Assembly (NCBI GenBank): GCA_031550755.1
Contig: JAVBOJ010000124.1
Span: 1 to 24,115, forward strand
Source: JAVBOJ01 sp031550755
GTDB lineage: Bacteria > Bacillota > Clostridia > Oscillospirales > UBA929
Length of the DNA: 24,115 nucleotides
Direction of reading: 5' to 3'
The position numbers and the translations under genes are program-made. The notes beneath the pieces were generated by a model. It did no database searches. It saw only the letters and a list, made by a program, of their open reading frames with translations, and had not been told where the DNA came from. Below, in pieces: positions 1 through 6,540 of this stretch. Every line of letters begins with the position of its first letter. The first letter of the stretch is position 1.

Positions 1-80
1 GAAATACCATAATATTCGTTATATAAAAAAGGATCGGAAATTTCCGATCCTTTTTTATATAACGAATATTATGGTATTTC
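1..80. repeat. Perfect 80-bp palindrome at window start
   Basis: Bases 1-40 are the exact reverse complement of bases 41-80, with no loop and no mismatch. The axis lies between 40 and 41. The inner part (21-60) is what a bidirectional terminator with A and T tracts looks like. The outer part should not be symmetrical: 69-80 carries the last three codons and the stop of the DUF4097 gene, and 1-12 is an inverted copy of them. Symmetry running exactly to base 1 and into coding sequence suggests an assembly or library fold-back at a contig end rather than natural DNA. A genuine long palindrome cannot be excluded from sequence alone. Confidence 0.95.
25..50 (-). terminator. Rho-independent terminator of the padR operon
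   Basis: Read on the minus strand, about 18 nt after the DUF4097 stop codon, the transcript would form a GGATCGGA stem closed by an AATT loop and TCCGATCC, followed by six U and then AUAU. This is a textbook intrinsic terminator, and A tracts on the other side would let it work in both directions. The distal half (below base 41) lies in the suspect inverted half of the palindrome, so the exact natural shape of the stem is uncertain. Confidence 0.7.
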
Positions 81-1097
81 GTAGAGCGAAATGTCGCCCG
101 AGGTGGAGGACAGGCTCAGCCGCCAGCGCGCGTTGTCGCCGATGGTGCCGCTGGCATGCCTCCCGCGCGAATCGGAAACGGGGAGCGCAAAGCCGGAACG
201 GATGCTGCCTGAAGTGACCGAAGCCTCCACCAGGAAGGACAGCCCCTTTTGCACGCGCAGACTGACCGAGCCGGAGGTCGAGCGCGCCTCAACATCGCCG
301 GTGAGCTCCAGCAGGGCGGCGTCAATGCCGCCGGAGGTGTTGCTCAGGCTGCCGCCGCCGGACAGGCTGTTTGCCCGGATGTTGCCCGAGGTACAGCGGA
401 GGACATACCGCTCGGCCGTGACATCACCAAGAGAAACGTCGCCCGAAGTGGAGGAGACCTCCACGGTTTGCCCGGTCAGCGCCTGTGTGCGCACATCGCC
501 GGACAGGGAGCTCAGCTCCAGCGCGCCGGAAGAGCGTACATCTCCGCTCAGACGGAGGGTGCCCGAGGTGCTTTTGATTCGCGCCGAGGCGCAGTCCAAC
601 GTGCCGTCCAGCCGGATATCGCCCGAGGTGGATTGCAGGGAGACCTCTTGCCAGCGCACGTCGCCGGGAACCGTCACATCGCCCGACGCGGAGACAAAGC
701 GGATGCCGCCGTCATATCCCTGCGGCAGGTCGAGCTCCAGCCGTCCGGTGTCCCGAAAGAAGAACTGGAACCATTCCCCGTGTCGTTCCTGTTTGATGTA
801 TAAGGTATTGCCGTCGAAGCGGGATGTAAACAGCGCGTCGCTGTCGGTGTCATACTGCCGGACGGACAGATCGTCCCCGCCGACCAGCGCGGTTTTGATA
901 TCAAAGTGGCATTCCACGACAACCTGCTTGATGTCGAGGAGAGAATAGGATTCCTCCTTGACCAGCGACACCGCACCGGAGCGGCCGATCTGTCCAAAGT
1001 CGAATTTCACGAAAAAACCCACCACCAAAAATCCCAAAATGATGACCGCGATCAGCGACCAGAGAATGATGGAAAATAAAATCCCTGTCTTTTTCAT
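69..1097 (-). CDS. Membrane-anchored DUF4097-family adhesin-like beta-repeat protein
   Basis: A 342-residue protein. The start chosen is ATG at 1097, preceded by GGAGGG; upstream in-frame codons lie inside the preceding gene and lack a ribosome site. Residues about 5-31 form one hydrophobic segment (signal anchor). The rest is an outward-facing domain built from roughly 20-residue repeats carrying S-T-S-G-D-[IV] or close variants, about ten copies, ending STSGDISLYEIP. This is the hallmark of DUF4097/DUF2807 right-handed beta-solenoid proteins. Function is unproven; in Firmicutes such proteins sit beside PadR regulators and DUF1700-like membrane proteins, as here, and may act in envelope sensing or LiaG-like roles. 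The ATG overlaps the stop of the upstream gene by ATGA, so translation is probably coupled. The last codons lie within the terminal palindrome. Confidence 0.88.
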   Translation of the reverse strand: MKKTGILFSIILWSLIAVIILGFLVVGFFVKFDFGQIGRSGAVSLVKEESYSLLDIKQVVVECHFDIKTALVGGDDLSVRQYDTDSDALFTSRFDGNTLYIKQERHGEWFQFFFRDTGRLELDLPQGYDGGIRFVSASGDVTVPGDVRWQEVSLQSTSGDIRLDGTLDCASARIKSTSGTLRLSGDVRSSGALELSSLSGDVRTQALTGQTVEVSSTSGDVSLGDVTAERYVLRCTSGNIRANSLSGGGSLSNTSGGIDAALLELTGDVEARSTSGSVSLRVQKGLSFLVEASVTSGSIRSGFALPVSDSRGRHASGTIGDNARWRLSLSSTSGDISLYEIP

Positions 1098-1915
1098 ACC
1101 TGTTCCCTCCAAATCGCCCACAGCCGCAAAATCTGCTGTATCGCCACGGCCAGCAGGAAAAGAAGCCATGTGATATGCCACGCGCCGGTGGCGAAGCTGA
1201 GGATAAAATAGAGCACCGTAATGCCGGTCCACAAAATGCCGCCGAGGGATTTTTTGCGCGTCTCCTTGGGGGACATATAGTAAGAGATAATGGTCTGCAA
1301 CAGCCCGCCCACCAAAAACAGAATCCAGCTCACATGCCACCAGCCGGTCAAAAAGCTCAGACCGAGGTAGACGATAACGATGAGCGCCCACAGGGAGGAG
1401 GACATGGCGCCGCGCAGGCGGGACTGCTCATCCGAGCCCGAGATCCGCTCCTTGATCTCCTCCACGGCGGTGTCGTCCTGCCGGGTATAGCTCACCTTGG
1501 TGACGCCCAGCCCGTAAATCAGCAGACCGGTGGTCGGCGCGGCGATCAGTAGCATGATGACAAATCCGATTTCCGATTGTGAAAAAAATATGTCGGAGAG
1601 AACCATGACCGCAAACGAAACAATGTACATCATCACCGCCAGGGAGATATACAGTGTCCGACGGGTACGGGCGCGCTCAATGGCGACGGGATCAAACCGC
1701 TCGGCGCTGGTGAGATCGGAGAGCAGCTCGTCGATGTTGCCGATGCCGCCGACCACCGTGCGGAAGGCCTCCTCCTCGGGAATGCCGCGGGCCAAAAGAT
1801 CGTCATATTTGTCCTGACAGCCCGCCAGCAGTTCTTCCCGCAGATCGTCCACCCGGCGGGTTCTGGGCGCTCCCGCGAATAAATTGTCGATATACGCTTT
1901 GAGCCGTTCGTTCAT
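1094..1915 (-). CDS. DUF1700-like / permease-prefix multi-span membrane protein
   Basis: 273 residues, started at ATG 1915 with an AGGGGAG site 6-7 nt upstream. Residues 1-70 form a soluble helical domain with the pattern of the permease-prefix/DUF1700 family (a short amphipathic helix, then a charged region with ARGIPEEEAF and GNIDELLSDL). About six membrane segments follow: roughly 86-108, 115-136, 168-187, 192-212, 222-241 and 246-265. The last four form an internal duplication: both copies contain LSF-x-TG-x-WH-[VI]-[ST]-W followed by a hydrophobic helix. It overlaps padR upstream and the DUF4097 gene downstream by ATGA, so the three are one translationally coupled unit. In PadR systems the membrane partner is commonly the regulated product. 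The precise role is unknown. Confidence 0.82.
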   Translation of the reverse strand: MNERLKAYIDNLFAGAPRTRRVDDLREELLAGCQDKYDDLLARGIPEEEAFRTVVGGIGNIDELLSDLTSAERFDPVAIERARTRRTLYISLAVMMYIVSFAVMVLSDIFFSQSEIGFVIMLLIAAPTTGLLIYGLGVTKVSYTRQDDTAVEEIKERISGSDEQSRLRGAMSSSLWALIVIVYLGLSFLTGWWHVSWILFLVGGLLQTIISYYMSPKETRKKSLGGILWTGITVLYFILSFATGAWHITWLLFLLAVAIQQILRLWAIWREQV

Positions 1916-2259
1916 GTTGCTTCTCCCCTTTTTTCGGTAATCACGAGCGCGTCGATCAGATTTTTCGCTTCCTGCCATTCCCGCAGACTGCGGTCAAATT
2001 CCAGCCGGCCCTTGGGCGTGATGTTGTAATACCGCCTGCGGGCGCCGGTGGTTTCGTTGCCCCAGAAGGAGACGATGCAGCCGTCCTCCTCCAGCCGCCG
2101 GAACGCTCCGTACAGGGTGGCCTCCTTGAGCTCCAGCCGGCCGCCGGATTTTTCCTGAATCATTTTGCCGATCTCGTATCCATAGCTTTCGCGGTCATAC
2201 AGCTTGGCCAGGATAATCATTTCGGTATTGCCGCGCAGAAGATCGGATGTCAGGGCCAT
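1912..2259 (-). CDS. PadR-family transcriptional regulator
   Basis: 115 residues, the usual length for the short (PadR-s2 type) class. A winged helix occupies residues about 8-85: the segment IILAKLYDRESYGYEIGKM matches the PadR first helices, KEATLYGAFRRLEEDG is the recognition helix with the family's typical LY-x-x-x-x-RLEEDG pattern, and ARRRYYNITPKG is the wing. A short C-terminal dimerisation helix follows. The start ATG at 2259 has GAGGTGAG about 5 nt upstream. It is the first gene of a three-gene operon; its stop overlaps the next start by ATGA. Probable autorepressor acting at the inverted repeat in its own promoter. The ligand or signal is not visible in the sequence. Confidence 0.93.
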   Translation of the reverse strand: MALTSDLLRGNTEMIILAKLYDRESYGYEIGKMIQEKSGGRLELKEATLYGAFRRLEEDGCIVSFWGNETTGARRRYYNITPKGRLEFDRSLREWQEAKNLIDALVITEKRGEAT

Positions 2260-2301
2260 GGACTCACCTCACTTACATAGTTATCTCGCCGGTTCACCTA
2301 C

Positions 2302-2330
2302 AGGATAACACGAGATACCTCGTCTGTCAA
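2302..2330 (-). promoter_or_regulatory. Sigma-A-type promoter of padR operon with embedded inverted repeat
   Basis: On the minus strand a perfect -35 TTGACA (2325-2330) is followed after exactly 17 nt by TATCCT (2302-2307). The spacer contains the perfect inverted repeat ACGAG-N4-CTCGT (2310-2323), placed where a repressor would block polymerase. A second long-range pair, TATCTCG (2282-2288) and CGAGATA (2311-2317), shares the same half-site and lies just downstream of the start of transcription. The PadR product is the obvious candidate ligand (inference). Confidence 0.75.
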
Positions 2331-2377
2331 GGTATATAAAAAAATATTTTTTTCTGTTTGGGCGCATACTAACCCGC

Positions 2378-2737
2378 ATGAATAAAAAACATGGGAAAAG
2401 CGCCGTGGCGGGACTGCTGGCCGGCGTGATCAACGGCTTGTTCGGCGCGGGCGGCGGCATTGTTCTGGTGCCGCTGCTGCGCCGATGGGTGGGGCTGTCC
2501 GACCGGGAGACGCTGGCCAGCTCGGTGGCGATCATTTTGCCGGTCAGTCTGCTGTCCGGCCTTGTGTACTGGAACAAAAACGGGATGGACATGCTCTCCG
2601 CGTGGCCTTTTTTGGCCGGCGGCCTGGTGGGCGGCCTGATCGGCGGAAAGGTGCTGCGCCGGATCCCGGTCACGTGGCTGCAGCGCGCGTTTGGACTGCT
2701 GCTGCTCTACGGCGGAGTGAGGTATTTGCTGGGATGA
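2378..2737 (+). CDS. Half-size TauE/SafE (TSUP) family transporter subunit A
   Basis: 119 residues, about half of a normal TauE/SafE permease (around 250). Four hydrophobic segments are visible, at about 8-30, 45-65, 72-92 and 100-118. The first contains NGLFGAGGGIVLVPLL, the glycine-rich signature of the family's repeat unit. The family exports or imports sulfite, sulfoacetate and related organosulfur anions; substrate cannot be told here. The next gene starts in its stop codon (ATGA) and encodes a similar half, so the pair probably builds one transporter. The ATG at 2378 lacks a recognisable ribosome site, so a leaderless message or a GTG start at 2405 is possible. Transcribed divergently from the padR operon. 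Confidence 0.82.
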   Translation: MNKKHGKSAVAGLLAGVINGLFGAGGGIVLVPLLRRWVGLSDRETLASSVAIILPVSLLSGLVYWNKNGMDMLSAWPFLAGGLVGGLIGGKVLRRIPVTWLQRAFGLLLLYGGVRYLLG

Positions 2738-3105
2738 AGGAGCTGCTCGGTTTTTTGGCGGCGGTGATAGCCGGCGCGCTGTCCGGCATGGGCATCAGCG
2801 GCGGGAGTCTGCTGCTGTTGTACCTGTCGGCCACGGGCTGGGAGCAAAAAGCCGCGCAAGGGTTGAATTTGCTGTATTTTTTGCCGGCCGCCGGGGCGGC
2901 GCTGTGGGGACATATCAGGCATCGTCTGGTGGACTGGCAGACGGTCTGGCCGGCGGCAGCAACCGGACTTGCCGCCGGCGGCGTCTGCGCTTTTTTTGTG
3001 CAAACGCTGGACACCGAGCTGCTGCGGAAGCTGTTCGGCGGTTTTTTGCTGGCGCTGGGTGGGATGACCCTACTGGCCTCCTGTAAAAAACACAAAGAAA
3101 AATGA
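2734..3105 (+). CDS. Half-size TauE/SafE (TSUP) family transporter subunit B
   Basis: 123 residues, coupled to the preceding gene by an ATGA overlap, with GAGTGAGG about 11 nt before the ATG. The four membrane segments lie at about 4-30, 40-60, 70-90 and 98-117. Residues 14-31 (GALSGMGISGGSLLLLYL) match the SGxxGIGGG element of the TauE/SafE second repeat. It ends in a lysine-rich tail (CKKHKEK), expected on the cytoplasmic side. Together with subunit A it would give the eight helices of a full TSUP permease; a heterodimer is inferred, not shown. No clear intrinsic terminator follows it before the next promoter. Confidence 0.82.
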   Translation: MKELLGFLAAVIAGALSGMGISGGSLLLLYLSATGWEQKAAQGLNLLYFLPAAGAALWGHIRHRLVDWQTVWPAAATGLAAGGVCAFFVQTLDTELLRKLFGGFLLALGGMTLLASCKKHKEK

Positions 3106-3131
3106 AAATTTGAAAGATTTTGCGCGGATTC

Positions 3132-3160
3132 TTGTACTTTGAGGGGAAATGTGCTAAAAT
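3132..3160 (+). promoter_or_regulatory. Sigma-A promoter for the diguanylate cyclase operon
   Basis: TTGTAC (3132-3137), a 17-nt spacer, then TAAAAT (3155-3160) preceded by TGC, i.e. an extended -10. Transcription should begin near 3167, giving a leader of about 57 nt before the cyclase ATG and about 37 nt before the short leader ORF. Confidence 0.72.
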
Positions 3161-3203
3161 AATGGAAATCACGGCAAACATTCCGCGAGGGTGGGAGTCG
3201 GAC

Positions 3204-3230
3204 ATGAAAAACAGGGAACTCGTATGCTGA
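3204..3230 (+). other. Putative 8-codon leader ORF overlapping the cyclase start
   Basis: ATG at 3204 begins MKNRELVC and stops at TGA 3228-3230. It has a better ribosome site (GGGAG, about 7 nt upstream) than the downstream cyclase gene. Its stop region overlaps the cyclase ATG at 3224 (ATGCTGA), a geometry suited to translational coupling by re-initiation. It could be chance; no peptide evidence exists. Confidence 0.3.
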
Positions 3231-5029
3231 GAGACGGAATGCATGCCCCGCTCGGCCCCCAAAGCGCCCGGGTCTACCGTACCGGCGCGCTGATTCTGCT
3301 GTTCCTCATCGTGCTGACGGTGACCGCCGCAGTCGGGACTTGGCAGAGCACCTATACAAAACTTTCGGACACCACGGAATGGGGCGAGGGTCTTATTGAC
3401 CTGTCCTCCTATGATTTCGATACGCAAAAACCGCTGATATTGTCGGGCAAATGGTGGAGCGGCGACGGTGTTGCCGAGCCGACCGTTTTGCTGCCGTACG
3501 AGCAGATCACGTTGGACAATGTCAGCCGGACGGGGACTGTGTTTCTGCGGCTGCCGGACGATACGCCGGCCATGTCTTTGTACTTACAAACCGACCAGCC
3601 GGACAGAGCCCATGTCTATGTAAACGGTGCGGAGGTGCAGCCGAGGAGGCTGGCGGCCTTCGGCGGGACGCTGTATCCGTTCCCCGTGCCCGAGGGGGAG
3701 CAGATCGTCGTCCTCACCATTAGCTTTACCGGCGACCGGGAGCTGATGCTGCTGCATGCGCCGGTGCTGGGCGGAACCGTGGCGCTGTGGAACTATATGA
3801 ACGCCGGACAGAACAATTTCTTTTTGCTGCTGGGGCTCTTTATCGCGCTGTTGATCGACAGCCTGCTATTTGTCATCATCCGCCCGCATCACCGCCTCAA
3901 CACCCGGATTTTCATGCTGGATTTCCCGCTGGGCGTGATGATGTTGATCGGCCTGCCCGAGGCTGTTCAGGCGCTGTCCTTCCTATTCCCGCAGGTACAA
4001 TGGTATTATCATACCGCGCAGCAGATTCAGATGACGATGATGCCGCTGTGCGGCATTTGCGGTACGGTTATGGCGGTGGATGTCTATGCCGCCGGGCGCA
4101 CATCCAAATCGCTGTGGGGCATCTACGGCGCGTATGCGTATCTGATGGCGGTATTCGGGCTGTTTCCGGCCTTTGCGCCCGGTCTGCACATGCATCTGCT
4201 GTTCATTGTGATCTTTTGTAACATGGTTTTCCTGGTGCCTGATGTCGTGCGGCATCTGAGGAAAAACAGATCCGGCTATCATATCGTGCTGGCCGCCAAA
4301 ACCGTGTTGAGCTTCGGCGTCATGCTGCTGCATTTACTGATACTGCTGGAATGGATTCCGCCGCTTATCAACCTGCCGTACGTCTATATCGTTGCCTTTT
4401 TGCTGCATGTGCTGGCGCGGCTGTTGGACAACGACGAGAGCTACCGCGAGGTGGAAAAACTCACGGTGGGGCTGGAATCGATGGTGGAGATACGCACCCG
4501 GCAGCTCACCGAGGCCAACCGGCGGTTGGCCGAGATGACCATTCGGGACGCCCTGACTGGGGCGCACAACCGTTTGCATTTTGAAAACGAGATTCAGCTG
4601 CGCATCGAACAGTGCCGCAAAACCGGGGAGAGCCTGTGGATGTGCATTTTGGATCTGGATCATTTTAAAGAGGTCAACGACCTGTTCGGCCACGAAATGG
4701 GCGATCAGGTGCTGGCCGAGCTGGTGGCCGTGGCGCAGCGCTCCCTGCCGCAGGAGGCCATGTTTGCCCGGTTGGGCGGGGAGGAATTCGTCATTTTGTG
4801 CCGTGGACAATCGATGGAGGAGATGTACGCGCTGACCGACGGGGTGCGCGAGGCCATTGAGAAACACACCTTCCCCTGCGAGAAGGCCATTACGGCCAGC
4901 TTCGGCCTGAGCCGGTACGATCCGGACATGGGATACAAGGACTTTTTCCGCGAGGTGGATCGCTGTCTGTATCTGGCCAAAAGCGGCGGGCGCAACCGGG
5001 TGGCCGTCGCCGAGCGGCTGCGCGCATGA
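3224..5029 (+). CDS. 7TM-type membrane diguanylate cyclase (GGDEF domain)
   Basis: 601 residues from ATG 3224 (AGGGA six to seven nt upstream); a GTG at 3191 in frame has no usable ribosome site. Order: membrane anchor 20-39; extracellular beta-rich region about 55-180, with LSGKWW resembling the jelly-roll sensor of 7TMR-DISM proteins; about seven to eight membrane helices 196-400; a coiled-coil signalling helix 405-440; GGDEF domain 441-598. The cyclase is complete: DALTGAHNR at 442-450, metal-binding D477 in ILDLDHF, the substrate-contacting ND at 485-486, and GGEEF at 518-522. It should make c-di-GMP from two GTP. The inhibitory I-site RxxD expected at 509-512 reads PQEA, so product feedback is probably lost. 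The stop overlaps the next gene's ATG (ATGA), linking it to a glycosyltransferase. Confidence 0.92.
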   Translation: MLRDGMHAPLGPQSARVYRTGALILLFLIVLTVTAAVGTWQSTYTKLSDTTEWGEGLIDLSSYDFDTQKPLILSGKWWSGDGVAEPTVLLPYEQITLDNVSRTGTVFLRLPDDTPAMSLYLQTDQPDRAHVYVNGAEVQPRRLAAFGGTLYPFPVPEGEQIVVLTISFTGDRELMLLHAPVLGGTVALWNYMNAGQNNFFLLLGLFIALLIDSLLFVIIRPHHRLNTRIFMLDFPLGVMMLIGLPEAVQALSFLFPQVQWYYHTAQQIQMTMMPLCGICGTVMAVDVYAAGRTSKSLWGIYGAYAYLMAVFGLFPAFAPGLHMHLLFIVIFCNMVFLVPDVVRHLRKNRSGYHIVLAAKTVLSFGVMLLHLLILLEWIPPLINLPYVYIVAFLLHVLARLLDNDESYREVEKLTVGLESMVEIRTRQLTEANRRLAEMTIRDALTGAHNRLHFENEIQLRIEQCRKTGESLWMCILDLDHFKEVNDLFGHEMGDQVLAELVAVAQRSLPQEAMFARLGGEEFVILCRGQSMEEMYALTDGVREAIEKHTFPCEKAITASFGLSRYDPDMGYKDFFREVDRCLYLAKSGGRNRVAVAERLRA

Positions 5030-6540
5030 GGCGGGAACGGGAAGGGGAGCGCCTTGCGGGCGTTCTGCCCTTGCTGCCGCATGTCGCGCTGTGCCTGTTT
5101 CTTGCGTTTTTGTTGGGGGAAATCCTGCTCAACAATTTGCTGGCCGCCGTGTTTCCCGAGCGGTTTGCCGCCGGCGTGTCGCTGGCCCTGTTTTTGGGGC
5201 TGACGGGGCTCGGCGCTTTTTTGCTGTGGAAATTTCACGGGATCCTGTTTGCGCTGGAGCGGGTGAAGGATCGGGTTATCGTGGCGGCGCTGTGTGTCCT
5301 GACAGCCGCGCAGGCGCTGCCGCTGCTGCTTTGGGCCGAGGTGCCGCTCCGGGGCGATTACAATACCTATTACAACGTCGCCGCCCATATGGCCACCGGG
5401 CAGGGGAGTGCCAACGCCGCCTATCTGGCCACCTTTCCGCACGCGGCCGGGTTCCCCGCGCTCCTTGCGCCGGTGTTTGCGCTGCTCGGCCCCGGCATCT
5501 GGGCGGCAAGGCTTACGGGGCTTTTGTTCACCTGCCTGACAGGTGCGTTGGTTTATCTCGCCGCCAAGACCGGCGGGGACAAAAAAAGCGGCCTGTTGGC
5601 CGCGTTTCTCTGGCTTATCATGCCGTCCAAGACGCTGTATACGCTGGTCGTCTGCGCCGAAAATGTCTTCAACGCGCTGATGGCGCTGGCGGTGTTTCTC
5701 CTTGTGCGCCAATGGAAAGCGCGCGGCGGCACCAAGGGGGGGCTTCTGGCCTTCGCGGGGCTGGGCGTCCTGCTGGCGGCGCTGAACGCGTTGCGCCCCA
5801 ACGGGATGCTATTGCTTCTCGTGTTTTTGTTTTGCTATTTGGTCTGGGCGCCGTCGGGCTGGACATGGCGGATGAAAAAAATCAATCTCGCCAAGCTCAC
5901 GGCCTGTTTGCTGTGTCTGGCCTGTTTTTGGGGTGCGTCAAGGCTGGTGACGGCGGGCATCGAGGGCTACATCGGGCAAAAGACCGCCGCCACCCGAATC
6001 GGCTGGAATCTCTACGTAGGGCTCAATGAGGCGTCGTCGGGCGCGTGGAACCCGCCGGACTCCGAGCTGTTCGGCGCACTGTTGCGCGAAAAAGGGCCGG
6101 AGGGCTTGCAGCAAGAAATGCTGCGTCTCTCCGGCGATCGGTTTCGAAATTTAATTGAAAATGGGAAAATTCCGTCTTTTTTAGAGAAAAAAATCATGGC
6201 CATGTGGTATTGCGACCATGAGTCGGTGGTCTATGTCACCTCGGCCGCGCCCGGCTTTTTTGACGGGTTGGGCGGCGAAAAGGCGTGGAAGCTGTTGTGC
6301 GACGGCTACTACGTCATGCTGCTGCTGCTGTGCTTGACTGTTGGCGTTTGGCGGGTGATCCGGCGGCGGTTTTTGCCGCTGTCGGTCATGGCGGCGCTCA
6401 TCGTCCTGGGGACGTTGGTTCTGCACATCCCGTTCGAGGCGGCCATGCGATATCACAACCCGGCGCTGTTGTGGCTTGTGTTCTTTGCGGCGGAAGGGGT
6501 CTGTCTGTTTAGGAAACGGACTGCCGACGCGCAAAGATGA
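5026..6540 (+). CDS. GT-C fold membrane glycosyltransferase (family 39-like)
   Basis: 504 residues with about ten to twelve membrane helices. After two N-terminal helices, the first large outside loop has RGDYNTYY with D111, matching the catalytic aspartate of GT-C/PMT-type (GT39, ArnT-like) transferases, followed by FPHAAGFPALLAPVFALLG, typical of the family's second loop. These enzymes move a sugar from a polyprenyl-phosphate carrier to an acceptor outside the membrane. A soluble outer domain lies at about 325-415. Translation is coupled to the diguanylate cyclase by ATGA, hinting that c-di-GMP signalling and sugar transfer are used together (inference). Its 3' end overlaps coaX on the other strand by 32 nt. 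Donor and acceptor are unknown. Confidence 0.78.
   Translation: MRREREGERLAGVLPLLPHVALCLFLAFLLGEILLNNLLAAVFPERFAAGVSLALFLGLTGLGAFLLWKFHGILFALERVKDRVIVAALCVLTAAQALPLLLWAEVPLRGDYNTYYNVAAHMATGQGSANAAYLATFPHAAGFPALLAPVFALLGPGIWAARLTGLLFTCLTGALVYLAAKTGGDKKSGLLAAFLWLIMPSKTLYTLVVCAENVFNALMALAVFLLVRQWKARGGTKGGLLAFAGLGVLLAALNALRPNGMLLLLVFLFCYLVWAPSGWTWRMKKINLAKLTACLLCLACFWGASRLVTAGIEGYIGQKTAATRIGWNLYVGLNEASSGAWNPPDSELFGALLREKGPEGLQQEMLRLSGDRFRNLIENGKIPSFLEKKIMAMWYCDHESVVYVTSAAPGFFDGLGGEKAWKLLCDGYYVMLLLLCLTVGVWRVIRRRFLPLSVMAALIVLGTLVLHIPFEAAMRYHNPALLWLVFFAAEGVCLFRKRTADAQR

Noticed and set aside
91..948. Plus-strand open frame antisense to the DUF4097 gene, with repeated S-P-E-V motifs
   Set aside because: The repeats are the mirror of the S-T-S-G-D repeats on the minus strand, which match a known family and have a proper start and ribosome site.
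1098..1391. N-terminal extension of the DUF4097 frame
   Set aside because: It overlaps the upstream membrane-protein gene in another frame, lacks membrane or family signal and a ribosome site; the ATG at 1097 has GGAGGG and starts a typical signal anchor.
3106..3131. Terminator after the TauE/SafE pair
   Set aside because: The AT-rich stretch allows only a 5-bp A/T stem (AAAAT / ATTTT) with no GC core or T tract, so no intrinsic terminator is called.
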